From the NCBI GenBank assembly GCA_900542165.1, contig UQMM01000012.1, positions 1 through 60,187 of the forward strand: a stretch of DNA of 60,187 nucleotides, written 5' to 3'. The stretch is from an uncultured Collinsella sp. (lineage in GTDB: Bacteria; Actinomycetota; Coriobacteriia; Coriobacteriales; Coriobacteriaceae). Shown here in pieces: positions 16,001 to 23,980 of the stretch. The position numbers and the translations under genes were made by a program. Under the pieces are notes generated by a model that was not told the origin of the DNA, did no database searches, and saw nothing but the letters and a program-made list of their open reading frames with translations. The first letter of the stretch is position 1; every line of letters starts with the position of its first letter.

Positions 16001-19000
16001 GCAAGATCGCCTTTACGCTCGACGACCTTAACAAGGCTCTGGGCGAGAAGCCCGAGAAGCGCGAGCACACCTTTACCTACACCGTGACCGAGTCCGGCGA
16101 AGTGGCTGGCGTGACCAACGACGCCAAGCTGTCGCGCAAGGTTTCCTTCACCGTGACTGATGACGGCAAGGGCAATCTGAGCGTATCCCGCAAGCCGGAC
16201 GGCGATGTGGCATTTACGTTCACCAATACCTATAACGTGACGCCTGTCGAGACGAGCGTTACCGACCAGATCACCGCGAACAAGGTCCTGACTGGCCGCA
16301 ATCTCATGGACAGCGAGTTCTCCTTCGAGCTCGTCGAGGGCGACAAGGTCGTCGCCACCGGCAAGAACGACGCCGAGGGCAAGATCACGATGGGCGCCGT
16401 GAAGTACGACAAGGCCGGCAAGCACACCTACACGCTGCGCGAGGCCAACGGCGGAACCACCAGCAAGGGCATCACCTACAGTGACGCCGAGTACACCATC
16501 GAGACCACCATCACGGACAACGGCGACGGCACCCTCAAGGCCGAGCATGTCCTGAAGGACGCCAAGACCGCAACCTTCAAGAACACTTACAGCGTGACCC
16601 CGACCGATGCAGACCTCGACTTTGACCTGAGCAAGGCCATCGACGGTCGCGAGTGGACGGATGGGGACGAGTTCGGCTTTACCATTACCGCCCCCGATGG
16701 CGCTCCGCTACCCGATCCTGCAACCGTAACCGTGAGCAAGCACGATGCGAAGGACGGCATTGCCGCCATCAAGTTCGGCAAGATTCGCTACACGGCTGCC
16801 GGAACCTACAAGTACGAGATCCGCGAGAACGCGGGTAATACGGTCGGCATGACGTATGACTCCCACGTCGCGACCGCCGAAGTAACCGTGACCGAGGACG
16901 GCGAGGGCAAGCTGACCGCCAATGTCACCAAGAAGGAAAACGGACGCTTTACCAACACGTACCGCACTGAGCTTAACTACACCGCGGCCGGCGGTCTGTG
17001 GCTCAGCAAGTATCTGGACGGCCGCCCCATGACCGAGGGCCAGTTCACGTTTACCGTGACGCCTGCCGACGAGGCCTCGGCCAACGCGCTTGGCCTGCTG
17101 CCCGGAGCCAACAACTTCAAGTCCCCTGCGACGGCAGAGGCAACGGTCGGACTGATCGACATTCTGGCTGGTCATGAGGTTAAATTTACGCAGGCTGACG
17201 CCGGCAAGACCTTCAAGTACACCGTGGCCGAAAAGAACGACGGCCAGCCCGGTTACACCTACGATGACGCCGTACGCACGGTGACGATCGCCATCGCCGA
17301 CGACACCGCCGGTACGCTCACTGCTACGACGACCGTTTCCGGTGGTCCCGAGGGCACGCATGAGACGGTCCACAAGAGTGGCGAGAACAAGGTCGAGAAA
17401 GCCCTGGTGCCGTTCCACAACAGTTACAGCGCTACGACCAACACGCCTGGTGGCACCGCTGCTCAGGTCGTTGCCACCAAGACTCTGACCGGCCGCCCGA
17501 TGGCCGACGGCGAGTTCTGGTTCGGCATCGCCTATCAGGGTGAGCTTGTGGCATACGAAAACCTCAAGCCCAATATCGGCGGGCACGTGAGCTTTGATAC
17601 GCTGCACTACGACACCAAGATGCTTGCTAATCTTGAGGCTGCTGGGCTTGCTTATCGTACCGATAAGGACGGCAAGCTTGCCTGGACCATTAACTACACG
17701 GCCTACGAAGATTTATTCGGGCTGCCGAATGGCGTTTCCGCTACAACGTGGAGCTTTGGCTTTAAGGTTATCGTCGTCGACAACGGTGACGGTACCCTGA
17801 CGGCAACGGTCGACTACGGCGGCGTCGAGCCCTTGTTCGAGAACGTCTACGGCGCCGAAGCCGTCGATGCCGCGCTCACCGGCACTAAGAAGCTCCAAGC
17901 TGCCGAGGGCCTGACCCCGGCTGACATCACGGGCAAGTTCACCTTTACCGTGACCGCCGACGAGGCTGGTGCCCCGATGCCCGAGCGCACGACCGCAACC
18001 AACGACGCGGCTGGCAACGTGGGCTTTGGCAAGATCCACTTTACGCTCGAGGACCTCAACCGCGCTCTGGGCGTGACGACCGATGCTTCTGACGACGCAT
18101 CGAGCGACGCCGAAGCCAACACCGGTGAGGCCGAGGTTGACGCCGACGCTGCCGAGACCGATGAGTCCAACGACGAGTCCGATCCCGCAACCCCCACCGC
18201 TCCGCGCTCGCACACCTTTACCTATACGGTGACCGAGTCCGGTAGCGTCCCTGGCGTGACCAACGACCCCAACGCCACGCGCAAGGTTTCCTACACCGTG
18301 ACTGACGACGGCGCCGGACATCTGAGTGTCGTGCGCAACGGCGACGACGGTGCGGACTTCACGTTCACCAACACCTACGTCGTGGCGCCCACCGACTCTT
18401 CCGTGACCGATCAGGTCAAGACGGTTAAGCGTCTGACCGGACGTGACCTTGCAACCGGCGAGTTCACGTTTGAACTGCTCGAGGACGGCGTGGTTGTCGC
18501 CAGCGGCACCAACGACGCCAACGGCAACGTTACGCTGAGCCCGATCCACTACGAGGCGCCCGGTACGCACACGTACACGCTGCGCGAGGCTCGCCCGAAC
18601 GCGCTTAGCCTGTACAAGGGTGTCACCTATGACGGCACGACCTACACCGTCGTGACCACCGTCTCCGACAACGGCGACGGTACGCTGGCCGCGACGCACA
18701 AGCTCGAGGGAACCACCGAGTCGGCTGGCTTTACCAACAAGTATCACGCCATGCCCACGCAGGTCTCCATCGGCGCCATTAAGGTGCTCGAGGGACGCGA
18801 GCTCAAGAAGGACGAGTTTAGCTTTAAGCTCGTTGGCGAGGACATCGAGTCTACGGTTACCAACGATGCCGACGGCAAGATCAACTTCGACAAGCTCGAG
18901 TACGACGAGCCCGGTACGTACGTCTACACCGTCAGCGAGGTCAAGGGTGACGAGGCCGGTATGACCTACGACAAGTCCGTCTTTACCGCGACCGTTAACG

Positions 19001-19278
19001 TGGTCGACGACGGCGAGGGCAACCTCAAGGCGAACGTTGCCTTTACCAAGGGCGACAAGAGCGTCGAGGGTATCGTGTTCAACAACACGTACAAGAAGCC
19101 CGAGACGCCCGTGCCGACGCCCGACCCCGGCACGCCCAAGACCGTGACGAACATCGTCAAGACGGTCAAGGGTTTCCTGCCCACCACGGGTGACCAACAG
19201 GCTGCCGCTCTGCTTATGGCATTTGTCATCGCCATGGCCGGCGTCGGAGCCCTAGTCTGGGGTATCCGTAAGCGCTAG
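13009..19278 (+). CDS. Giant LPXTG-anchored surface protein: von Willebrand A domain plus ten FctA-like pilin domains
   Basis: 2089 residues. Signal peptide at 1-31 (ending AFAMLPEANA). A von Willebrand A domain follows from about residue 115 with the MIDAS motif DASGSMD, then a region of about 340 residues resembling pilus-tip adhesins. From about residue 697 there are ten repeats of 110-190 residues, each with Lys in K-x-LxGR, Glu in YxVxE and Asn in FxNxY, the residues that form isopeptide bonds in Spy0128/FctA-type pilins. Repeats 2, 4 and 9 form one subtype, and 3 and 8 another (LTPADITGKFTF). Repeat 8 carries an acidic insert (about residues 1690-1735). LPTTG at 2057-2061, a hydrophobic segment and GIRKR form a sortase signal. 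Role: cell-wall-anchored adhesion to host or bacterial surfaces, inferred. No sortase gene is nearby. GGGAG precedes the ATG. Confidence 0.93.
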   Translation: MSKYTRGLLAVILAVVLVLPAAAFAMLPEANARSSTGMDGPIMTGKVVDPDTSGRWEIWAAGHGGNKVTTQNVGRIWTDKTVKATGENEESDFLTTLSAMSSTSNSTVTVTTPLDIVMVLDASGSMDDPMGGGDRTKRIDALKSAANSFINTIAKQNEAIEGVDRQHRVAIVKFAGDKTDKVGNDTYYQGQYKYNHSQVMKGLTDCSGGNVKALKDTVAGIKPSGATRADYGLELAGDITSGRADAKKIVVFFTDGKPTSYSEFDSGVADAAVTAAKNMKDSKATVYTIGIFSGADPAADPSKKGTSDVNKFMHAVSSNYPDATSYASDELGTRAENSDYYKSATNAEELKKVFDDISQAITSEPPYPTEIHKGYDETKSGYITFTDELGDFMQVDGFTEVVINGMSFTKASKTVNKETNTDTYEFSGKAKDLLITVQRAGDDNPRKGDIVTVNIPASLIPLSHFKTVDGKLSVDNVKPIQVKYASSVKSAALDNLFTPEKVAGLKNYIEHNTTVVDGTKTVSFYANKWSGGALGDTVATFEPADTNRYYYFQKQTPIYADKDCTQPAKNSLADTGTYYYKDEFEERGSNGEAKPATAVIEFVGGDAAKFDGALVADEDGNLSFSVGTARLAFIDELHTTKGSVGGNSTGAATDVLNPKWNNVSAKATATHVNSYLGNNGKISFAYDMTPAMVNTKASFGLTKVLKGRDWTNADAFEFGLTSESGAPMPAARTATVRKADLDQGKAAIDFGTIEYTEPGTYVYKVSEKHAGTTIDGIAYSKNVAEITVTVAPDKKGELSAGVKVTSGETEFKNVYATNPVESSVTDQITVTKSLTGRDLTADEFSFELLEIIDKEVKPVETVKNAADGKVTFSAIKYTEIGQHTYKLHEVKGNAGGIDYDDAVYTIVTTIADNGKGQLVATHELKDAKDVKSIEFKNAYTTNATEASLAGIKNLQVDDALTPADITGKFTFTVTGEEGAPMPASTSVHNDVDGKVDFGKIAFTLDDLNKALGEKPEKREHTFTYTVTESGEVAGVTNDAKLSRKVSFTVTDDGKGNLSVSRKPDGDVAFTFTNTYNVTPVETSVTDQITANKVLTGRNLMDSEFSFELVEGDKVVATGKNDAEGKITMGAVKYDKAGKHTYTLREANGGTTSKGITYSDAEYTIETTITDNGDGTLKAEHVLKDAKTATFKNTYSVTPTDADLDFDLSKAIDGREWTDGDEFGFTITAPDGAPLPDPATVTVSKHDAKDGIAAIKFGKIRYTAAGTYKYEIRENAGNTVGMTYDSHVATAEVTVTEDGEGKLTANVTKKENGRFTNTYRTELNYTAAGGLWLSKYLDGRPMTEGQFTFTVTPADEASANALGLLPGANNFKSPATAEATVGLIDILAGHEVKFTQADAGKTFKYTVAEKNDGQPGYTYDDAVRTVTIAIADDTAGTLTATTTVSGGPEGTHETVHKSGENKVEKALVPFHNSYSATTNTPGGTAAQVVATKTLTGRPMADGEFWFGIAYQGELVAYENLKPNIGGHVSFDTLHYDTKMLANLEAAGLAYRTDKDGKLAWTINYTAYEDLFGLPNGVSATTWSFGFKVIVVDNGDGTLTATVDYGGVEPLFENVYGAEAVDAALTGTKKLQAAEGLTPADITGKFTFTVTADEAGAPMPERTTATNDAAGNVGFGKIHFTLEDLNRALGVTTDASDDASSDAEANTGEAEVDADAAETDESNDESDPATPTAPRSHTFTYTVTESGSVPGVTNDPNATRKVSYTVTDDGAGHLSVVRNGDDGADFTFTNTYVVAPTDSSVTDQVKTVKRLTGRDLATGEFTFELLEDGVVVASGTNDANGNVTLSPIHYEAPGTHTYTLREARPNALSLYKGVTYDGTTYTVVTTVSDNGDGTLAATHKLEGTTESAGFTNKYHAMPTQVSIGAIKVLEGRELKKDEFSFKLVGEDIESTVTNDADGKINFDKLEYDEPGTYVYTVSEVKGDEAGMTYDKSVFTATVNVVDDGEGNLKANVAFTKGDKSVEGIVFNNTYKKPETPVPTPDPGTPKTVTNIVKTVKGFLPTTGDQQAAALLMAFVIAMAGVGALVWGIRKR

Positions 19279-19291
19279 GCACGTCGACAGC

Positions 19292-19315
19292 GCCCGGGGC
19301 CAAAAGGCCCCGGGC
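19292..19315 (+). terminator. Hairpin after the adhesin gene
   Basis: GCCCGGGGCC (19292-19301) pairs exactly with GGCCCCGGGC (19306-19315) around AAAA. It lies 13 bp after the stop codon and lacks a T run. Confidence 0.6.
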
Positions 19316-19353
19316 GGCCGGCAGGGCTAAATTCCGACCTACTCCTACCCCCA

Positions 19354-19396
19354 GCCGCCACGGAGGCATCTCCCTCCTCCGTGGCGGCACTTTTGT
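19354..19396 (+). terminator. Second, stronger terminator after the adhesin gene
   Basis: GCCGCCACGGAGG (19354-19366) pairs exactly with CCTCCGTGGCGGC (19377-19389) and is followed by ACTTTTGT. Confidence 0.75.
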
Positions 19397-19408
19397 GTGC
19401 CGGGGGCG

Positions 19409-19568
19409 CCACGAAACCGGCCCATCTACTACGTTTAGCCCCTTACCCCCAACCATGCCAAAAAAAACGCGAAGACAAAACCGCAGGTAGAACGCCTGTG
19501 GTTTTGTTCAAAACGAAGGTATGGTCATGGGTATCGCGTCAAACGTAGTAGATGGGCCGATTTCGTGG
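19409..19568. repeat. Large nested palindrome, type Y, copy 2
   Basis: Outer arms at 19409-19437 and 19539-19568 (CCACGAAAC...ATCTACTACGTTT) match those of the copy at 12625-12781. The inner hairpin AAAACCGCAGGTAGAACGCC is again central, flanked by CAACCATGCC and GGTATGG. Confidence 0.85.
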
Positions 19569-19577
19569 CGAGCGGTT

Positions 19578-19633
19578 CCGGCTGATCCCTTGGGGACGGA
19601 GGAAAACGGATCATTTTGGTCCCGCGAGGCTGG
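19578..19633. repeat. Short fold-back element Z, copy 3
   Basis: Core TGATCCC...GGGGACGGAGGAAAAC...GGATCATTTTG, as in the two upstream copies. The arms CCGGC (19578-19582) and GCTGG (19629-19633) pair with one G-T wobble. It follows type Y at the same distance as upstream copy 2. Confidence 0.65.
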
Positions 19634-19662
19634 CGGAGGCACTCGTCCAGGGCCGCCCGAAC

Positions 19663-19814
19663 AAAACTATGCCGGTTTACGGGGCTGAGTTACGAGTCTC
19701 CAACCATGCCGATATTCGTGAAAATAAAACCGCAGGTAGACGAGCCGTCATTTTGCAGAAAACGCGGGTATGGATGGGGGTCCTGAGTTTGGCCCCGTAA
19801 ACCGGCATAGTTTT
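19663..19814. repeat. Large nested palindrome, type X, copy 2
   Basis: Outer arms at 19663-19686 and 19791-19814 pair over 24 nt. They differ from copy 1 at positions changed on both arms (GGATTACGG in copy 1, GGTTTACGG here), so pairing is kept. Similarity to copy 1 continues past the palindrome (GTAGCAGCC at about 19832-19840). Confidence 0.85.
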
Positions 19815-19875
19815 GAAATGGCCTTAAATCGGTAGCAGCCATTTTGCTATGCCGGAACGGTCGGTCTTCGGGCAA

Positions 19876-20505
19876 CTACCCTCGCAGGTAGGCGATAGCG
19901 ATCTGCGTGCGGTTGCGCAGGCCCATCTTTGCCAGGATTGAGCTGATGTGGTTGCGCACGGTGCCTTCGCCCATGTAGGCGGTGGCGGCGATCTCTTTGT
20001 TGTCGAGGCCGCGGGCGATGAGTTCGGCGACTTCGAACTCGCGGTCGGTCAGGCTGGCGAAGGCTGCGGGCCGGCGGGGCGTGCCCGCCTCGACGTCCGT
20101 TCCGTCAAAATCGATGTCCTCGATCGCCTTGCCCTCGAGCACGCGTTTGCCGTCCATGACCTGCGCCAACGCCGGCGGAATGGCAGCGACATCGGTCTTG
20201 ATCAGGTAGCCGCGGGCGCCCAGCTTGAGCGCCGACACAATGTACTCGTCATCCGAGAACGTCGTCAGAAACACCACGCGCGCCGCAGGGTCGTGCTCAA
20301 GGATCTCGCGCGCGGCCGAAAGGCCGTCGCGTCCCGGCATCTGGATGTCGAGCAGCGCAATATCGGGTGCGTGCTCGGCGTAGAGCGCCACCGCATCGTT
20401 GCCGTTGGCACCGGTGCCCACCACTTCGATCTGCGGCTGGGCGCCCAAGATAATCTTGAGCGAATCGACCACCAAGCGGTCGTCGTCGACAACGATGAGC
20501 CTCAT
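19876..20505 (-). CDS. NarL/LuxR-family response regulator
   Basis: 209 residues. Receiver domain with the acidic pocket DDD at 7-9, phospho-acceptor D53 (LLDIQMPG), T81 (FLTTFSDDE) and K103. The C-terminal LuxR helix-turn-helix has LTDREFEVAELIARGLDNKEIA and GTVRNHISSILAKMGLRNR. It is activated by the adjacent histidine kinase and binds DNA as a dimer. The start overlaps the kinase stop by 4 bp (ATGA). Divergent ABC-2 transporter genes are the natural targets, as in many exporter-linked NarL-type systems. Confidence 0.92.
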   Translation of the reverse strand: MRLIVVDDDRLVVDSLKIILGAQPQIEVVGTGANGNDAVALYAEHAPDIALLDIQMPGRDGLSAAREILEHDPAARVVFLTTFSDDEYIVSALKLGARGYLIKTDVAAIPPALAQVMDGKRVLEGKAIEDIDFDGTDVEAGTPRRPAAFASLTDREFEVAELIARGLDNKEIAATAYMGEGTVRNHISSILAKMGLRNRTQIAIAYLRG

Positions 20506-21647
20506 CGGCCCTCATCTCCTTGCTGTTTGGGAACGGTGGCAAACACACGCCAGCCGCCGGCGCCGGCACGCGGGCCGGCGGTGAAGGTGCCGCCAAGCGC
20601 CTCGATGCGCTCGCGCATGGAGGCGAGCCCCATGCCCTCTGCGGTGCCGCGGCCGCTTGCTTGGACCTCACCCACGCCATCGTCGGTAACAATGAGCTGG
20701 TAAAACGACGGATGCTCCATGCACCGTACGGTGACGGTCTGGGCGCAAGCGTGGCGCATGGTATTGGAGAGCGCTTCGCGCAGGACCGCTGCAAAGCAGT
20801 TGGCGACGTTTGCGGGCGCATGTTCGGCCATAACTTCAAGCTCAATCTGCGGGCCGCCGTCCGAGCGTGTGCCTTCGACAATGCGTTCGAGCTGCACGGA
20901 AAGGTCGACGGCGTTGTCGTTGAGCGCGTGGACGCTGGTGCGCACAAGCTGGAGCGCCTCGTCAACCGTGCGTTTAACGTCGGCGAAATCGGCGGCGACG
21001 CCAGGCTCGTCGGCGTGGACCACGCGTAGGGCTTCGGCCTGCAGTGAGGCGCGCGTGAGCTGGTGCCCGACGTTATCGTGGATCTCGCGCGCGATGCGGG
21101 CGCGTTCGGCGAGCGTCGCGAGCTCGACTTCGTAGTCCTGGCGATCGGCAAGATCGCGGTTGCGCGCCTCGAGCGCGAGGGCTCGTTCCTGCAGCTCGTC
21201 GCGGGTGCGGCGCATGCGCCGCTGCTCGCGCTCCAACTGGGCGGTGCGTAGCGATAGCAAGGTGGCGGCAACCGAAAGGATGGCGGTTAACAGCAGCGTT
21301 CGGGTGGTGAGCACGCCACCACGAAGGTCCGCGACAAGCGCGCAGACAAACACGGCGCCAATCGCCAGCGCGGGCCAGATTCGTTCACGGCGAACGCGTC
21401 GCGCGATGTCATAGAGAGCGAGAGGCGCAAACGGCACAAACGGCGGCACGAAGACAGCCGCGATGATGCAGGCGTAGCTCGCGGCCTCGCTCACACGGCG
21501 GGCGCGGTTTCCCTGTACGACCTCGGCCAGCGAGGTGGCAATAACGCCAAGGCAAAACGCCGCGACCAGGCGAGCGTCCACAGCAAGACCCATGGCGGCC
21601 GCAATACAGCACGCCAGCACGATCGATTTGTCGAAAAGCCTGTTCAT
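20502..21647 (-). CDS. Membrane sensor histidine kinase (HisKA_3 / NarX-DesK type)
   Basis: 381 residues from the ATG at 21647; upstream codons in the same frame have no sensible protein sequence. Four to five transmembrane helices lie in residues 5-135, with little extracellular loop, followed by a basic coiled coil. H190 sits in ERARIAREIHDNVGHQLT, the HisKA_3 phospho-acceptor. The ATPase domain has an N box (LREALSNTMRHA) and G boxes (DDGVG, GMGLASMRER). The lack of a sensor loop suggests intramembrane or transporter-coupled sensing, as in bacitracin/cell-envelope stress kinases. Co-transcribed with the regulator gene; divergent from the ABC operon at 21845. Confidence 0.9.
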   Translation of the reverse strand: MNRLFDKSIVLACCIAAAMGLAVDARLVAAFCLGVIATSLAEVVQGNRARRVSEAASYACIIAAVFVPPFVPFAPLALYDIARRVRRERIWPALAIGAVFVCALVADLRGGVLTTRTLLLTAILSVAATLLSLRTAQLEREQRRMRRTRDELQERALALEARNRDLADRQDYEVELATLAERARIAREIHDNVGHQLTRASLQAEALRVVHADEPGVAADFADVKRTVDEALQLVRTSVHALNDNAVDLSVQLERIVEGTRSDGGPQIELEVMAEHAPANVANCFAAVLREALSNTMRHACAQTVTVRCMEHPSFYQLIVTDDGVGEVQASGRGTAEGMGLASMRERIEALGGTFTAGPRAGAGGWRVFATVPKQQGDEGR

Positions 21648-21844
21648 ACGGGTATTGTACGCGAAGCCGCGCGTGGTGGAGGGACCGCCTGCGCAACCGT
21701 GACATTCCTCCCACGCGGCAAAGCGGGGACGTCGGCAGGCCGCACGGCCAAGCTCCGCACTCGTGACAAAGCTCACTGGTGCGCGCCGCTCGCTCCTGCG
21801 ATGATGCAATCGTACCGGGCCGCAATCAACGGAAGGGCCGCCTC

Positions 21845-22783
21845 ATGACAGACATCGTCCACGTCGAAAACCTCGTCAAGCGCTACGACGACCTTATCGC
21901 GCTCGACCACTTTAGCCTGAGCATCGCCCCCGGCGAGATCTTTGGCCTGCTGGGCCCCAACGGCTCGGGCAAGACCACGTCCATCAACTGCATTCTGCAG
22001 CTGCTCGCCTACGACAAAGGCACCATCGAGCTGTTCGGCGAGCCCATGACGCCCGCCCGCTACGACCTCAAGCGCCGCATCGGTGTGGTGCCGCAGCAGG
22101 TGGCGGTGTTTGACGAGCTTACGGTGCGCGAGAACATCGACTATTTCTGCAGCCTTTACGTCAACGACCGCAAGCGCCGCCGCGCGCTGGTGGACGAGGC
22201 GATCGACTTTGTCGGGCTGGGCGACTTTACCAAGTTTCGCCCCGGCAAGCTCTCGGGCGGCCTGGCGCGTCGCCTCAACATCGCCTGCGGTATCGCGCAC
22301 AAGCCCGAGCTCATCTTCTTTGACGAGCCCACGGTGGCGGTCGACCCGCAGAGCCGCAACGCCATCCTGGAGGGCATCTGCCGCCTGCGCGACGAGGGCG
22401 CCACGGTGGTGTATACCAGCCATTACATGGAGGAAGTCGAGCAGATTTGCAGCCGCATCATGATCATGGACGGCGGACGTGTGCTGGCGCAGGGCACCAA
22501 TGACGAGCTCAAACGCATGATTCAAATGGGCGAGCGCGTGACTGTCGAGGTCAGCGCCGTAGAGACCGCCACGGTCGAGCGGCTGCGCGCCCTCGAGCAC
22601 GTGCTTTCGGTTGAGTTGTCCGGCGGCGAGCTCGTCTGCACCTGCGAAGCGAGCCCGCACAATTTGGTCGACATCCTCGACACGCTGCGCGCCGCCGATG
22701 TGGCGCTCGGCCGCGTGTGGAGCGAGCCGCCGACCCTCAACGACGTGTTCCTCGAGATCACCGGCCGCGAGCTGCGCGACTAG
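21845..22783 (+). CDS. ABC transporter ATP-binding protein (ABC-2 / drug export type)
   Basis: 312 residues. Walker A GPNGSGKTT, Q-loop VVPQQ, signature LSGGLARR, Walker B LIFFDEPTVAVDPQ and switch His (YTSHYMEE). The C-terminal extension of about 80 residues is typical of CcmA/DrrA-like exporters. I start at the ATG at 21845 (MTDIVHVEN) after GGAAGGG; the frame is open further upstream but without family similarity. Operon with two permease genes (9-bp gap). Confidence 0.92.
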   Translation: MTDIVHVENLVKRYDDLIALDHFSLSIAPGEIFGLLGPNGSGKTTSINCILQLLAYDKGTIELFGEPMTPARYDLKRRIGVVPQQVAVFDELTVRENIDYFCSLYVNDRKRRRALVDEAIDFVGLGDFTKFRPGKLSGGLARRLNIACGIAHKPELIFFDEPTVAVDPQSRNAILEGICRLRDEGATVVYTSHYMEEVEQICSRIMIMDGGRVLAQGTNDELKRMIQMGERVTVEVSAVETATVERLRALEHVLSVELSGGELVCTCEASPHNLVDILDTLRAADVALGRVWSEPPTLNDVFLEITGRELRD

Positions 22784-22792
22784 GGGGCAGCC

Positions 22793-23980
22793 ATGTTCAA
22801 CACCATTATCATCACGGTCAAAACGCTGCTGCGCCGGCCGAGCACGTGGGTCTGGGGCGCCCTCTTTCCCATCGCGCTTTCCACGATGTTCATGTTTATG
22901 TTTGCGAACCTGAGCTCCGACGGCACGGTCGACCCGGTGCCGGTTGCCGTCGTGGCGGACAAGGTCTGGGACGCTTCGACCTTTAAGGATGTGGCGACGT
23001 CGCTTGCCAAGGAAGGCGACGACCAGCTGCTCGAGATCCACGAGCTCGACGACGCAGCCGATGCGAACCGTGCGCTCAAGGCCGGTGAGGTCGCGGGTAT
23101 CTATACGGTCGACGCTGCGGGCACGCCCAAGCTCACACTGCTATCGAGCTACGACAGCTCGCGCGCATCATCGGTGCTCACCGATCGCAGCATCCTGGAG
23201 ACGGTGGCAAGCTCGTATACACAAAATGCCGAGCTCATGTCCCAGATTGCCCAGGACAACCCGGCGGCGCTCGCCGACCCCGAGGCGGTTGCGCGCGCCC
23301 TGTCGCTCGAGGGCGGCACCCGCCGCGTAAGCCTGACACGCACCACACCCGACGGCACGGTCATCTACTATTACGCGCTCTTTGGCCTGGTCGCGATGAT
23401 GTCTGCCGAGTTTGCCGCCTTGAGCGTCATCGACCTGCAGCCCAATCTGTCGGGTCTTGGCGCGCGTCGCTGCGTGGGCGGTCTTTCCAAAACGGCGTCG
23501 CTGGCCGGTATCTTTGTGGGCTCGTGGCTGGTCTCCTTTGCCTCGATGGCGATCGCGATCGGCTACGTGCGTCTGGTCGTGGGCGTCGACTTTGGCGGGC
23601 GCGAGGGGCTGTGTTTGGTGGGCGGCGCCGCTTCCGCGCTTGCCGCCACGGGCTTGGGACTCTTTGTGGGCACGCTTCCCGTTAAGGGCGGCAAGGCGTC
23701 CAAGTCTGGCATCCTCACGGGCTTTGCCACTACGTGCGCCCTGTTCGCCGGCCTCTACGGCGAGCCAGCGATGGCGCTTGCCGACGACGTCGCCCGCGCC
23801 TGCCCGGCTGAGTGCTGGCTCAACCCCGTCAAGCTTATCTGCGACATGTTCAACCGCCTGTATTTCTTTGAAGACCTGGGGCCCTTCGCCGTTCGCGCCG
23901 GCGCGCTCGTCCTGATGGCGCTGCTGTTCGTTGCCGCCGCCACGCTGATCTTTGGAAGGAGCCGCTATGAGCACCTTTAA
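22793..23980 (+). CDS. ABC-2 type permease, subunit 1
   Basis: 395 residues. The N-terminal transmembrane helix (about 18-45) is followed by a large extracellular domain of about 150 residues and then five to six C-terminal helices, the ABC-2 membrane layout of exporters for lipids, drugs or peptides. The substrate cannot be inferred. It overlaps the next gene by 14 bp. Likely partner of the ATPase encoded at 21845 and of the second permease as a heterodimer. Confidence 0.85.
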   Translation: MFNTIIITVKTLLRRPSTWVWGALFPIALSTMFMFMFANLSSDGTVDPVPVAVVADKVWDASTFKDVATSLAKEGDDQLLEIHELDDAADANRALKAGEVAGIYTVDAAGTPKLTLLSSYDSSRASSVLTDRSILETVASSYTQNAELMSQIAQDNPAALADPEAVARALSLEGGTRRVSLTRTTPDGTVIYYYALFGLVAMMSAEFAALSVIDLQPNLSGLGARRCVGGLSKTASLAGIFVGSWLVSFASMAIAIGYVRLVVGVDFGGREGLCLVGGAASALAATGLGLFVGTLPVKGGKASKSGILTGFATTCALFAGLYGEPAMALADDVARACPAECWLNPVKLICDMFNRLYFFEDLGPFAVRAGALVLMALLFVAAATLIFGRSRYEHL

